The notes: a model not told the origin generated them from the sequence alone. Shown: positions 45,514-55,042, counted from the first letter of the stretch. The stretch is DNA of 64,000 bases from Methylobacterium gossipiicola (GCF_900113485.1 NZ_FOPM01000003.1:241401-305400); one strand, 5' to 3'. Program-made: numbers and translations.

Positions 45514-46800
45514 TCATCGCGGCAGGGTGCGGCGGCGTGCGGGTCCGGCATCCTGGATGACGACGTAGCCTGCCGCGAAGATGATCGAATAGACCGAGAT
45601 GAGCGGCACCAGAAGCGATCCGTTCAGCAGATGATACTGCATGAACATCATCCAGCCCATCACGAACGGGACGCCGCCGCCGAAGTAGCAATACGCGATG
45701 AAAATGAACCATCCGACAAAGGCAATCATGCCGTATTCTCGAAAGAACTTCGACGTCGGATTCCAGGCGATGTTCATGGCGCGTGGCATATTGCCTGCAC
45801 CGATTCCGAAGAAATATTTGAAGCTGCGGCCCTCGATCGCCTCGTTGATCGTCTGGATCGGGGCAAGGAAGCGCTGGTTGGCGCTGGAGCCGTTCTGCGA
45901 GAACTCATCGCTGCGCTTGGCCATATTGTCCAGCAGACCGATGCCGTAGGCCCCGCCCACGGCAAGCGGCAGCGCAACGACGAGCGCCGCGATCAAGGCT
46001 CGGTTCAGGTAAAACAGCATCACCACGCCCGAGAGGACGACGAGGAGCATGCCGGTGCCGCCGAAGGTGCTCATCAGACCGGCACCGAGGACGCCGAGGA
46101 ACGTGATTCTGCGGAAGAAGCAGACCTCGATGATCAGTCCGAAGGCAATGAACTGGGAGACGAACGACGTCTCGAGGAAGAAAATACCGTTGGGCTTGAT
46201 CCAGCGCGAGCCCCAGTGGATCGGCTGAATGTAGACGTAATAGAAGAAGAGGAGCTTGCTCGGGATCACCGTCTCGATGTTCGGCATTCCGAGGCCGACC
46301 GCTTGCGTCAGCCAGTTCGAAATCACCAGCAGGGCGGCGGTGCCGGTCGCGTACTGAAAGTTCCGCAGAAGCCGGAGATAGGTCTCCCGGTCCAGCGGGA
46401 TGACGAACAGGTATAGGCCGTAGATGATCGCAAACAGCGTCATCGACGGAATGGAGAAGGCGCTGTGCTGGGAGACGGCATGCGCGACGAGGGCGAGCGC
46501 CATCATCACGAGGTAGAGCGCGAGCCGGAGCCCGTGAATGCGCAGGCACCCCCGGGCAGCGAGCAGGCACAGCGTGACGATGTGCAGGACGACGACGAAC
46601 TGAATCTGATTCTCGCCGCCGAGATAGACCGCCACCTTCTGCGTGGCGGCTGCCACGAACAGCTCCGTGGTCATCACCCGGATGATCCAGCGCCGGCGCG
46701 CCTCGTCGAGGAGCGGGCTCGCCTCAGCCATCGCGAGGCCCTGGGCAGCCTGCGAAAGCCAGGACGGGCGCGTCGGATTGAGGCTGATCGGTCGGGCCAT
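45514..46800 (-). CDS. Putative polysaccharide polymerase (Wzy/O-antigen ligase-like membrane protein)
   Basis: The 428-residue protein has about 10-12 membrane helices and a large periplasmic loop (KRSDEFSQNGSSANQRFLAP), the pattern of Wzy polymerases. It would join repeat units in the periplasm. Sequence is unlike any polymerase I can name, as is normal for this variable family; position between a glycosyltransferase and the co-polymerase supports the role. Start candidates are ATG 46800, 46821 or 46869. Confidence 0.72.
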   Translation of the reverse strand: MARPISLNPTRPSWLSQAAQGLAMAEASPLLDEARRRWIIRVMTTELFVAAATQKVAVYLGGENQIQFVVVLHIVTLCLLAARGCLRIHGLRLALYLVMMALALVAHAVSQHSAFSIPSMTLFAIIYGLYLFVIPLDRETYLRLLRNFQYATGTAALLVISNWLTQAVGLGMPNIETVIPSKLLFFYYVYIQPIHWGSRWIKPNGIFFLETSFVSQFIAFGLIIEVCFFRRITFLGVLGAGLMSTFGGTGMLLVVLSGVVMLFYLNRALIAALVVALPLAVGGAYGIGLLDNMAKRSDEFSQNGSSANQRFLAPIQTINEAIEGRSFKYFFGIGAGNMPRAMNIAWNPTSKFFREYGMIAFVGWFIFIAYCYFGGGVPFVMGWMMFMQYHLLNGSLLVPLISVYSIIFAAGYVVIQDAGPARRRTLPR

Positions 46801-46883
46801 GGTCACCGCAAGATCGCGCATTCCGAATCCCGGAGGACTCGGCTGTCCAGGCGACGCAGCACAAACCATGCCGGAGGTTGCTC

Positions 46884-48080
46884 TCAGGTGGCTCCGGCCC
46901 CCCCTGGCAGCCCCTGCTGGCCCGTCAAGACGCGGACAACCGCCTGCAGGTCGTTATTGTCGGTGAAGGCGGTATCCATCGCGGCGACCGCCGCGGCCTT
47001 GACCGCCGTGTATTCCGCGGGGAGGCGGCGGGTGATCAGGTCGACAATCGCCTCTTCCTCCGGCGGCACCGCCCAGCCGATCCCGAGGCGCTCGACGTAG
47101 GTCGCGGTTTCCGAATCGGACTCGGTGAGCATCGGCACGCCGAAAAAGCCGCCCTCGTAGAGCCGGTTCGGCAGGAGCCAGCGGCCGCTGTCGCCCTTCT
47201 TGGAGAGATCGAAGCCCCAATTCAGGTCGATCTGTGCGTAAACCTCGTAGAGGCCGCCCGGATAGGGGAACTCGCCGTGGAACACCACATTCGGCAGCCC
47301 TTCGAAGGTGCGCCGGAAGCTGTCCCGGTCGCAATAGGTCGGCACCCCGGCGAGGAGAATGCCGACCTGCGGCAGGCGCCGCGCGATGGTGGCGAGGAGG
47401 GCGGCCGAGCGCGCGCAGCGGAACGCCCCGACCCAGCCCAGGACGAGGCGGTCCGGGTCGCGGCCCGGCTTCGTGCGGCCGGCCGCGCGCCAGTCGCCTT
47501 CGGCCTGCCGCGACGCGGCGAGGGCTGCGGGGTTCAGCCGATTCTCCACGAGGATGATCGGCCGTCGATAGCCCTGGATCGGTCGGAAGTAGCGGGTTTC
47601 GAAGCCTGGCGAGGAGACGATCAGCGCGTCGCACTGGCGCAGAAGTCGACGCTCGACGAATCGGAGCAGGCGCGCGACGGGGGAGGTGCCGAGGAGAACC
47701 CCGCGCACGTCGAGCACCTCGTAGACGAGCGGTCCTTCGAGCCGTCCGAGCAGGCGCGCGGCCAGCGCGATCGCCAGCAGATCGAGGTTGCGCGCGATGA
47801 TGATGGCCGGCCGGGGCAGGCCGGGCCGGCGCAGGACCGTGACGAGGGCTCGGGCGAGCGCGCCCAGGCGTCGCCCGTAGCGCCCGGACGGGATGACGCC
47901 GAAGGAGACGTTCTCCCAATCGGGCACGAAGTCCTGATGGTAGTTGTGCCGCGCGAAGGTGAATCCGACGACCCGCGTCCCGACCTGCCGCAGTTGCGCC
48001 AACCGCCGGCGCGTGCCGGTTTCGGCGACATCGGGCCCGAAATAGATGAAGTCCGGCCGCGTGCCCCGGGCATCCGCCAT
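46884..48080 (-). CDS. Glycosyltransferase (GT4-like)
   Basis: The 398-residue protein has a GT-B arrangement. The N-terminal Rossmann half includes ALIVSSPGFETRYF, and the C-terminal donor-binding half includes LVLGWVGAFRCARSAALLAT and LPNRLYEGGFFGVPML, with the Glu-containing motif of GT4 enzymes. It probably adds a sugar to the growing repeat unit. ATG 48080 follows GAGGGGGG; ATG 48095, overlapping the upstream stop, is an alternative. It is downstream of and near-contiguous with the heparinase-like gene. Confidence 0.82.
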   Translation of the reverse strand: MADARGTRPDFIYFGPDVAETGTRRRLAQLRQVGTRVVGFTFARHNYHQDFVPDWENVSFGVIPSGRYGRRLGALARALVTVLRRPGLPRPAIIIARNLDLLAIALAARLLGRLEGPLVYEVLDVRGVLLGTSPVARLLRFVERRLLRQCDALIVSSPGFETRYFRPIQGYRRPIILVENRLNPAALAASRQAEGDWRAAGRTKPGRDPDRLVLGWVGAFRCARSAALLATIARRLPQVGILLAGVPTYCDRDSFRRTFEGLPNVVFHGEFPYPGGLYEVYAQIDLNWGFDLSKKGDSGRWLLPNRLYEGGFFGVPMLTESDSETATYVERLGIGWAVPPEEEAIVDLITRRLPAEYTAVKAAAVAAMDTAFTDNNDLQAVVRVLTGQQGLPGGAGAT

Positions 48081-48091
48081 CGCCGCCCCCC

Positions 48092-49828
48092 TCATGCGCC
48101 CGCTTTCAGGACGGCAATCCGAAGACCCGCCCGGTCCGCCTCCGCCTTCGGCGCCAACACCAGTGCGGTCGCCTCCTCCCAGACGTTGTAGCGGCGCGAC
48201 CAGCGGCCGGCTTCCGTCGACAGGGTCCCGGCCAGCGCACGGATCTCGACGCGCAGATCGTCCTGCACCATCACGAGTCGCCCCTCGCCAGTGCTCCCCT
48301 CGATGATTCGCCATCCCGCCGGGATCAGGAAGCGCGAGGTTCTGGCGGCGTCACCCGCCCCCGCCCAGCGATCGGCGATCTCGAGGACGAAGTCGGGTGT
48401 CAGCGCGACGCTTCGCTCGACCGTCACGCCCGCGAAGGCGAGCCGGCCCGTCGCCGATTGCCGGCCGTCGGGCGCGAGCCCCGCCTCCACGAGGGTTGCC
48501 GCGCAGCGCCGCCCGACCTTGAACGAGCCCAAGAACTCGACGGGTTCCATGCCGGCGACGCTCGGACCGTTGTGGCTGCCCCAGGCGCGGGCCGCGTCTC
48601 GCACGGGGCCGGCGGAGTAACTGTAGGTGCCCGGATCGACGATCAGCCGGTGCGGGCCGACGGAGGTTTCGATCGCCAGGAAGTCGGCGTGCCCGTGGCC
48701 CGGGTTCATGTCGACCCCGATCGGTCCCGCATCGAACACTGCGACGAACGGCCCGCACGCGAGACGAACATAGCCGCAGTCGGGCATGGCGCGGAAACCG
48801 ACGGCGGGCGCGCCCGGCAAGACCGCGGAGGTCGGCGGCCCCTCGCCGATCCAGGCATCGTTGAACATGACGGGTTGGTCGTCGCCGAGGGTGAGGGCGG
48901 CCAGCGCCGCCTCGACGCTGCCGAGGCGGCGGTCGATCAGCCGCGCCTGCGCCTCCGTCCAGATCGGGACCTCGCGCAGAATGCGCAGGCTCTGGACGCT
49001 GAGCGACTGATACATCGCCGAGCGCTCCAACTGCCCGCCGTCCTCGCCGAACGAGGCTTCCACCACGGGGCCGAAGTTGCGCCGGAGCGCGGCGGCGATG
49101 GCGGGCGGGAAACGCGCCCGCGACAAGCCGAAGAGGGCCAGGGCGGACAGGTTGCGTTCGAGGTGATTGTAGCCGAGCTCAGTCTCGAGGTTGCGCAGCA
49201 GGAAGGCCACGTTGTAGCGCAGGAAGGCCTCGACCCGCGTCCAGTCGGGCGTGCCGCGCAGGGCGGCCGGGGCGCGCACGAGGGCCGCGGTGAGCGCCAG
49301 CGTGCGCTGGGAGGCGGCGTAAGGGTGCCACGTCTCCGAGAAGACGGCACCGTTCGAGAAATCGGCGCTGCGCAGGAAGCCCGGGATGAGCCCGGCCACG
49401 AATGCGAGGCCCTCCTCCGGGGTCCGGTCCATCAGTGTACAGGCATAGCCGAAATTGGCGAGGTTCCAACGCCAGAGCTGGTGGTTGCCCGCATCCGCCC
49501 GGACGGTCCAGTCGATCTGCTCAGCGCTGCCGAAATCGACCGTGCGGTTGAGGAACGTGAATCGGCCGGCCAGACAATCGGGCACGTTCTTGGCCTGCTT
49601 GGCCTCCTGGAACACCGCAACGACCGCCGCCGCGCGATGCGCGGGCTCGCTCGGCGCGAACTCGGGAAAAGCAACCGCGACACGTTCGATGGCGGCCCGG
49701 TAGGAGGCCGCCCGCAGCGGCACCGTCTTGTTGCGGTAGCGGCGGCGGGCATGGCCGATCAGCGCATGCGGCGGAACGTACGAGATGGCGCGGAGGGCGG
49801 TGGTGAGCGTGCGGATGAACGAACTCAT
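48092..49828 (-). CDS. Heparinase II/III family protein
   Basis: The 578-residue protein has an N-terminal alpha-toroid (including GYNHLERNLSALALFGL) and a C-terminal beta-sandwich with the family motif GHGHADFLAIE. These are the features of heparinase II/III-like polysaccharide lyases, which cleave uronate-containing glycans. No Sec signal is obvious. It heads the minus-strand polysaccharide operon, with ribosome site GAGGGAA before ATG 49828. With ugd supplying glucuronate, it may cleave or tailor the organism's own uronic-acid polymer. Confidence 0.85.
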   Translation of the reverse strand: MSSFIRTLTTALRAISYVPPHALIGHARRRYRNKTVPLRAASYRAAIERVAVAFPEFAPSEPAHRAAAVVAVFQEAKQAKNVPDCLAGRFTFLNRTVDFGSAEQIDWTVRADAGNHQLWRWNLANFGYACTLMDRTPEEGLAFVAGLIPGFLRSADFSNGAVFSETWHPYAASQRTLALTAALVRAPAALRGTPDWTRVEAFLRYNVAFLLRNLETELGYNHLERNLSALALFGLSRARFPPAIAAALRRNFGPVVEASFGEDGGQLERSAMYQSLSVQSLRILREVPIWTEAQARLIDRRLGSVEAALAALTLGDDQPVMFNDAWIGEGPPTSAVLPGAPAVGFRAMPDCGYVRLACGPFVAVFDAGPIGVDMNPGHGHADFLAIETSVGPHRLIVDPGTYSYSAGPVRDAARAWGSHNGPSVAGMEPVEFLGSFKVGRRCAATLVEAGLAPDGRQSATGRLAFAGVTVERSVALTPDFVLEIADRWAGAGDAARTSRFLIPAGWRIIEGSTGEGRLVMVQDDLRVEIRALAGTLSTEAGRWSRRYNVWEEATALVLAPKAEADRAGLRIAVLKAGA

Positions 49829-50107
49829 TCTATTCCCTCGTCCTCGGACGGTCTTCATCGCGATGGGCCGGGATGCCACCGCGCAGGACAGCAGATGCGC
49901 GCCGATTCATGGATGGTGATGCATTTCTAGCCCGGAGATTGCTCGATGTTTCGCGTGCGCGTCTCGAAGACATGTCGGTCGCGAAGGCATCCCGCCGCGC
50001 GGTTTGAGATTTCGACGTGCCATGTCTTCATTCGATGAACCCGTTGCCCATGGTGGGAATGCGCTCCGGTGGGAGACGGCATCGCTCCACCGCGGCGCCG
50101 TCCGGCT

Positions 50108-50998
50108 CTATCCACACAGCACATGCTGGGTGTTTCCCTCCAGCGCGACGCAGCCGAGACGACCGGTGAGGTAGGCGCCGGTATCGAGGTTGATCCGATT
50201 GGTCCGCATGTCCGGCTCGCGCACCGGTGTATGGCCATGGACAACCACGGCTCCGTGATCGGCCCGCGATGTCAGGAAGGGCTCGCGGATCCAGAAAAGA
50301 TCGGCCCTGTCCTGAGCATCGACGGGGATTCCGGGACGGATACCGGCATGCGCGAAGAAGTAGCTGCCGTAGGCGACGGAGGGACGGCAGCCCGCGAGGA
50401 AGCGGCGATGGGCCTGCGGGAAATCGCGCCGGAACGCGGCGACGAGGGCCGGCCATTCCTCCCGGCTCGGCCGGCTCCCCTCCGCGACGGGCAGGCCGTA
50501 GGCCGCAAGGGTGTCGCTCGCTCCGCTCCGGCGCCACGTCTGGGACAGCGGAGAGGTCTCGCCCGGTGGGGCGAGCGCGCCGAGCAGCATCGCCTCGTGG
50601 TTGCCGAGGAGCGGCCGGATGGGGCGCCGCTCGGCCCGGCCGATGAGCAGGTCGATGACGCCGCGACTGTCCGGGCCGCGGTCGACATAGTCGCCGAGAT
50701 AGATCTCCAGCGTCGCCGCCACGGGGTGGCGCCGGCGGTCGGCGTCGATCTCGGCGAAGACCCGCGCGAGGCAATCGGCCCGCCCGTGGACATCGCCCAC
50801 GGCGTAGATCCGAAGGCCGGTCGGGACGACCGGGAGGGGACGCGGACGGCCGCGCAGGAACCCGCCGAGTTTGGCGCCCGCTCGGCGGAGGAGCCAGCGC
50901 GCCGTGCCGCTCCCCCCCGGTCCGCCCGTCGCGTGCCCGGCCCGATCCCGCGCGGGGCCGCCGCCGCCCCACCCTCCGGGCGGTCTGGCTACGGCCAC
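50108..50998 (-). CDS. PPP-family metallophosphoesterase (serine/threonine phosphatase-like)
   Basis: The protein has all motifs of PPP phosphatases: GDVHG, GDYVDRG, GNHEAM, a later FFAHAG and VVVHGHTPV. These hold a two-metal site that removes phosphate from proteins or nucleotides. The N terminus before the first motif is Gly/Arg-rich and its exact start is uncertain; GTG 50998 is chosen to avoid overlap with the upstream glycosyltransferase, with GTG 51022 and ATG 51112 possible. Position in the polysaccharide locus suggests signalling linked to polymer production. Confidence 0.82.
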   Translation of the reverse strand: MAVARPPGGWGGGGPARDRAGHATGGPGGSGTARWLLRRAGAKLGGFLRGRPRPLPVVPTGLRIYAVGDVHGRADCLARVFAEIDADRRRHPVAATLEIYLGDYVDRGPDSRGVIDLLIGRAERRPIRPLLGNHEAMLLGALAPPGETSPLSQTWRRSGASDTLAAYGLPVAEGSRPSREEWPALVAAFRRDFPQAHRRFLAGCRPSVAYGSYFFAHAGIRPGIPVDAQDRADLFWIREPFLTSRADHGAVVVHGHTPVREPDMRTNRINLDTGAYLTGRLGCVALEGNTQHVLCG

Positions 50999-51038
50999 GC
51001 TGTCGTTCGCGCCGAGATCCACGCGTCGGACCGCCGCG

Positions 51039-52181
51039 CTAACGCCGGGTCGAAGCGGCGATCGTCCAAGTCTGGAAACGCTCGCCGCGCAGGGACTTGT
51101 AGACGCCCGCACCCGTGGCGGCCGTGGCGGCGACGCCCTCCCAGATCTTCGAGACCAAGGGCAGGCGCGTGCGCCCGGCGAGGACGATCCCCAGCACGAG
51201 GGCTGCGACGAAGGCCAGGAAACCCGCTGGGCCGAAGGCGAGACCGACCATCAACGCCGTGCAGATCATCCCGAGCGCCACGAAGTAGCCCGAGAGCCAG
51301 CGCAGCAGCTTGTGGGAGGTATACATGTAGACCGGCAGGACGCCGCTGCGCAGGATCCGGGGCCACAGCAAGCGGTGGCAGTTGAAGGCGCGGCAGGAGA
51401 TGCGGACCTTGCGGCGCAGCTCGTCCTCGCGAACCGTCGCCGCGCGCTCGTAGGCGACGAAATCTTCGGCGCGCACGATGCGGTGGCCGGAGCAGAAGAT
51501 CGACATCGAGGTATGGAAGTCGTCGATGATGTCGGCGGGGGCCGGGGTGTAGAGGCGGCGGCGGATCGCGAAGATCGAGCCGTCGGCGCCGACCACGGAA
51601 CCCGTCTCGCTCTCGAGCTGCTTGAGCCACTCCTCGAAGCGCCAGTAGCGGGCGCCCGTCCAGGCCGTCGCGCTCTCGTCGGGGTTGGTGTAGCTCAGGT
51701 GGCCGGTGACGCAGCCGATCTTCGGATCGCGGAAGTAATGGCCGACATTCGCGACGCGCTCCGGATCGATCATCACGTTCGCATCGGTGAAGATCACCAC
51801 CTCGGCCGAGGTCTTGCGCATCAGCGCGTTCATGCCCGTGCTCTTGCCGGCACGGCGCTCGGCGAAGGACAGGGTCAACACATCGGAATGGGCGCGCAGG
51901 AACTCGTCGGTGCCGTCGGACGAGCCGTCGCTGTGGACCAGGAGTTGGCAGTTCGGCAGCCGCTCCTTGAGCGCGAGCATATTGGCGACCTTCGCCTCGA
52001 TGACTTGGCGTTCATTGTAGACGCAGCAGGCAATGGCGTAGCTGTTGGGCGCGGCCCCGATCGGCGCGATTGCGTTGCGGCGGAGCGCCTTCAAAGCCAG
52101 CAAGCTCAGCGGATACGTCGTGTAAGGATGCACCGCGAGAAGGAAGCAGATAAGAAGCATTGCTGCCAAAAAAATCATCAT
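51039..52181 (-). CDS. Membrane glycosyltransferase family 2 (paralogue 1 of a divergent pair)
   Basis: The 380-residue protein has an N-terminal membrane helix (FLAAMLLICFLLAVHPYTTY), a GT2 domain with FTDANVMIDPE and GADGSIFAIRR, a DDF motif (DIIDDFHTSMSIF) and RRKVRISCRAFN. Two hydrophobic segments lie near the C terminus. It resembles processive or membrane-anchored GT2 enzymes. It is about half identical by eye to the divergent gene at 52502-53665, sharing motif order throughout. Ribosome site AAGGGG precedes the ATG pair. Confidence 0.87.
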   Translation of the reverse strand: MMIFLAAMLLICFLLAVHPYTTYPLSLLALKALRRNAIAPIGAAPNSYAIACCVYNERQVIEAKVANMLALKERLPNCQLLVHSDGSSDGTDEFLRAHSDVLTLSFAERRAGKSTGMNALMRKTSAEVVIFTDANVMIDPERVANVGHYFRDPKIGCVTGHLSYTNPDESATAWTGARYWRFEEWLKQLESETGSVVGADGSIFAIRRRLYTPAPADIIDDFHTSMSIFCSGHRIVRAEDFVAYERAATVREDELRRKVRISCRAFNCHRLLWPRILRSGVLPVYMYTSHKLLRWLSGYFVALGMICTALMVGLAFGPAGFLAFVAALVLGIVLAGRTRLPLVSKIWEGVAATAATGAGVYKSLRGERFQTWTIAASTRR

Positions 52182-52501
52182 CCCTGCGCCCCTTGATTGA
52201 TGAGGATCGTTGCAGTTGGGCGGATGACGATCGCACTTCGGCGAAAGCCGTATAGGGCAGCATCCGACCAGTGGCAGCCCGCTTCCCGTCGGCGGAACGC
52301 CACTGATCATGGTTAAGCGATAACCATGCCATTGCGACGGTTCGGTCGGATCGCCCACGAGCGCGCCCGCAATGCTGTCCGAGACTGGCCTGAACATTGC
52401 GTTCACAGTTAACGCGGTCTTGCCGGGTCGGTTGTGTTCTGCGCCGCGCGCGGATCGCCCCGGTGTTTTCCGGCTGTCAAACGAGGAATGACGGGGGGCG
52501 A
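52182..52501. other. Divergent promoter region between the two GT2 paralogues
   Basis: The 320 bases contain no gene. Two inverted repeats are clear: CAGTGGC (52269-52275) with GCCACTG (52299-52305), and CATGGTTA-AGCGA-TAACCATG at 52308-52328. They lie closer to the left-hand gene and could regulate both. Confidence 0.55.
52308..52328. promoter_or_regulatory. 21-bp palindromic operator candidate (CATGGTTA-N5-TAACCATG)
   Basis: Arms of eight bases are perfectly inverted around AGCGA. Read on the minus strand the left arm plus the next base gives TTAACCAT, identical to a CtrA half-site. It lies 127 bases upstream of the minus-strand GT2 and 174 upstream of the plus-strand GT2. Which protein binds is unknown. 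Confidence 0.45.
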
Positions 52502-53665
52502 ATGTCGACAGGCGTTCTCGGCGCCGCAGCGTTGCTTTTCATGGGGCTCGCGGCGCATCCGTTCACCACCTATCCCCTGTCGCTCTACCTGATGCGAAGG
52601 CTGGGGCTGAGCAGGAGGCGGGTCGCGACCGGGGTACGGGACGCGAACATGTCCTTCGCCGTCTGCATGTCGGTGTTCAACGAGGAAAGCTGTATCGAGG
52701 GGAAGATCGCCAACCTTCTGGAACTGGCCGCGACGGTCGAGCACTGCGCCATCCACGTCTACGCCGATGCGCCCTCCGACCGGACGGTCGAACTCCTGCG
52801 TCCCTATGCCGACCGGATCGACCTCGTCGTCGGCCACGAGCGCTGCGGCAAGACGCACGGCCTCAACGTTCTGATGAAGCGGGTCGAGGCGGACATCGTC
52901 CTGTTCACCGACGCGAACGTAATCATCGATCCGGCCGCGCTCCAGCACATCCGGCCACATTTCGACGATCCGAGGGTCGGATGTGTCTGTGGCAACCTGA
53001 TCTACCTGAACTCCGACGAGACGCCGACCAGCGCGTCGGGGGCGCTGTACTGGCGCGTCGAGGAAGCGATCAAGCAGCTCGAAAGCGACACCTATAGCGT
53101 GATCGGCGCCGACGGCTCGCTGTTCGCGATTCGCCGGGACTGTCACCGGCCGCCGCCGGACGACATCATCGACGATTTCTACGTCTCGATGACGATCCTC
53201 TGCGACGGCTACACGGTCGTCCGCGAGCCGGCGGCGCTGGCCTTCGAGCGCTCGGCGACGGGCAGCGGGGAAGAGTTTCGGCGAAAGGTGCGCATCGCCT
53301 GTCAGGCATTCAACGTCCATCGCCTGATCTGGCCACGTCTGCGCAACGATCCGCGGTTGGTCTATTACTACCTCTCCCATCGCCTGCTGAAGTGGCTGAT
53401 GATCTACAACATCGCCATCGGTTCGGCCTTGATGCTCTGGGCCCTGGCCATGACGTTCTCGCCCGGATCCATCACCCTGCTGTCGGTTGCCATGGCCCTC
53501 GCCACCGCGATCCTCGCCGGCTCCGGTTCGCGCCTCGTCCAGAACGGGCTGGCGATGCTCCTCTCCTGCACGGGCGCCGGCCTCGGCGTGTGGCTCTCGC
53601 TCCGGGGGGACCGCTTCCAGGTCTGGCAGCCGGCGCTGTCGACCCGCACTTCGGCCGGCGAGTGA
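52502..53665 (+). CDS. Membrane glycosyltransferase family 2 (paralogue 2 of a divergent pair)
   Basis: The 387-residue protein parallels its divergent neighbour: N-terminal helix (LLFMGLAAHPFTTYPLSLYL), FTDANVIIDPA, GADGSLFAIRR, DIIDDFYVSMTIL and RRKVRIACQAFNVHRL, then two C-terminal hydrophobic segments. It starts at ATG 52502 after a strong GGGGGG ribosome site; the frame is open back to 52397. It is followed by the export protein gene, so the two probably form an operon. The duplication suggests related but distinct sugar additions. Confidence 0.87.
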   Translation: MSTGVLGAAALLFMGLAAHPFTTYPLSLYLMRRLGLSRRRVATGVRDANMSFAVCMSVFNEESCIEGKIANLLELAATVEHCAIHVYADAPSDRTVELLRPYADRIDLVVGHERCGKTHGLNVLMKRVEADIVLFTDANVIIDPAALQHIRPHFDDPRVGCVCGNLIYLNSDETPTSASGALYWRVEEAIKQLESDTYSVIGADGSLFAIRRDCHRPPPDDIIDDFYVSMTILCDGYTVVREPAALAFERSATGSGEEFRRKVRIACQAFNVHRLIWPRLRNDPRLVYYYLSHRLLKWLMIYNIAIGSALMLWALAMTFSPGSITLLSVAMALATAILAGSGSRLVQNGLAMLLSCTGAGLGVWLSLRGDRFQVWQPALSTRTSAGE

Positions 53666-53758
53666 GGCTGGCCGCGACGGTTCCACGGCGGGGTCTGCCG
53701 CGATGAGGCGCGGGGCGGCCTCCCGCCCGCTTGTCCGATCGAGTCTGAGGCATTGACG

Positions 53759-55042
53759 ATGCTATCGAAATTCATCTTCGAAATCGCCACCGGCGGCCCG
53801 CGCAGGACGGTTCGGGGGCCGGCGCTCGGCTGGCTCGCCGCCCTCATCGCGGGGACCGCGCCCGTGGCGGCGGCCGATTACCGCCTCGGCGCAGGCGACA
53901 GCCTGGAGATCACCGTCGTGGGGATGACGGACTTCCGCTACAAGCTGCCGGTCGATCTTCAAGGTGAGATCGCGGTCCCGTATGTCGGGGCGCTCTCGGT
54001 GTCGGGCAAGACGGTGCCGGAGTTGCGCAAGGAACTGCAGGAGCGTCTGCCGACGAAGCTGATCCGGCAGCGGACCCTTGAGGGGCGCGACGTGCCGGTG
54101 GTGGTGCTGCCGGAGGAGGTCGTCGTCACCGTCGCCGAATACCGGCCGGTCTACGTCAACGGCGACGTCGCCCATCCCGGCGAGCAGCCGTTCCGGCCAG
54201 GCATGACGGTGCGCAAGGCGCTGGCGCTGGCTGGCGGCTACGACATCATGCGCTTTCGCGCCTCGAACCCGTTCCTCGACTCGGCGGATCTGCGCGGCGA
54301 GTACGAATCCCTCCTCACCTCCGCCGCGAAGGACCAGCTCCAGATCTGGCGCATCCAGATCATGCTGGGCCAGCGAACGAGCTTCGATCTCAAGAGCCTG
54401 CCGCAGACCCAGGCCGTCGCCGACCTGGCCACGACCGAGGACGCGCAACTCAAGGTCCTGGAAGCCGATTTCACCAAGGAGAAAGGCTTCCTGGTGGAGG
54501 CCTCGCGGAAGGCCACGGCGCAGCTCGCCACATTGACCTCACAGCGCAGCAGCGAGACCGAAGGTCTCAAAGCCGATTCCGAGGATTACGATCGTCTCAA
54601 GGACCTCATGCAACGCGGTACGGTGCCGATGTTGCGCATCTCGGACGCACGCCGCAACGTCCTGCTGTCCTCCACCCGGTGGCTGCAGGCCGCCGCGCAG
54701 GTCACGCAACTGGAGCGTGACCGTGACGAGATCGACCGGAAGGTCGTGCGGCTCGCGGACCAGCGGCGCTCCGATCTCCTGAAGGAGTTGCAGGAGGCCA
54801 CGACGCGCCTGAATGCGACCCGAGCCCGCATGGATGCCGTGTCGGAAAAGATGCTCTACACCGGCATCGTCAAGTCGCAGATCGTCCGGGGCAAGGGCGG
54901 CAAGCCGAGCCTGTCGATCTTCCGCAACGAGGAAGGTGTCCCTCGGCGCATGGACGTGCAGGAGGACGCCGATCTGTTCCCGGGCGATACCATCGAAGTC
55001 GCGCTGACGACGGAATATGCCGTCGGGCTCGGCAGCCGGTAG
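53759..55042 (+). CDS. Polysaccharide biosynthesis/export protein (ExoF/OPX-like)
   Basis: The 427-residue protein has an N-terminal hydrophobic export signal (LGWLAALIAGTAPVAAADY). A Poly_export domain (YRLGAGDSLEITVVG to about residue 110) and an SLBB segment (VYVNGDVAHPGEQPFRPGMT) follow, then a long coiled-coil-rich C-terminal half. This is the ExoF architecture of rhizobial systems. It works with the Wzc/ExoP kinase to export polymer through the outer membrane. ATG 53759 is preferred over TTG 53753, because the TGAGG ribosome site is correctly spaced only for the former. No lipobox is present. Confidence 0.87.
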   Translation: MLSKFIFEIATGGPRRTVRGPALGWLAALIAGTAPVAAADYRLGAGDSLEITVVGMTDFRYKLPVDLQGEIAVPYVGALSVSGKTVPELRKELQERLPTKLIRQRTLEGRDVPVVVLPEEVVVTVAEYRPVYVNGDVAHPGEQPFRPGMTVRKALALAGGYDIMRFRASNPFLDSADLRGEYESLLTSAAKDQLQIWRIQIMLGQRTSFDLKSLPQTQAVADLATTEDAQLKVLEADFTKEKGFLVEASRKATAQLATLTSQRSSETEGLKADSEDYDRLKDLMQRGTVPMLRISDARRNVLLSSTRWLQAAAQVTQLERDRDEIDRKVVRLADQRRSDLLKELQEATTRLNATRARMDAVSEKMLYTGIVKSQIVRGKGGKPSLSIFRNEEGVPRRMDVQEDADLFPGDTIEVALTTEYAVGLGSR

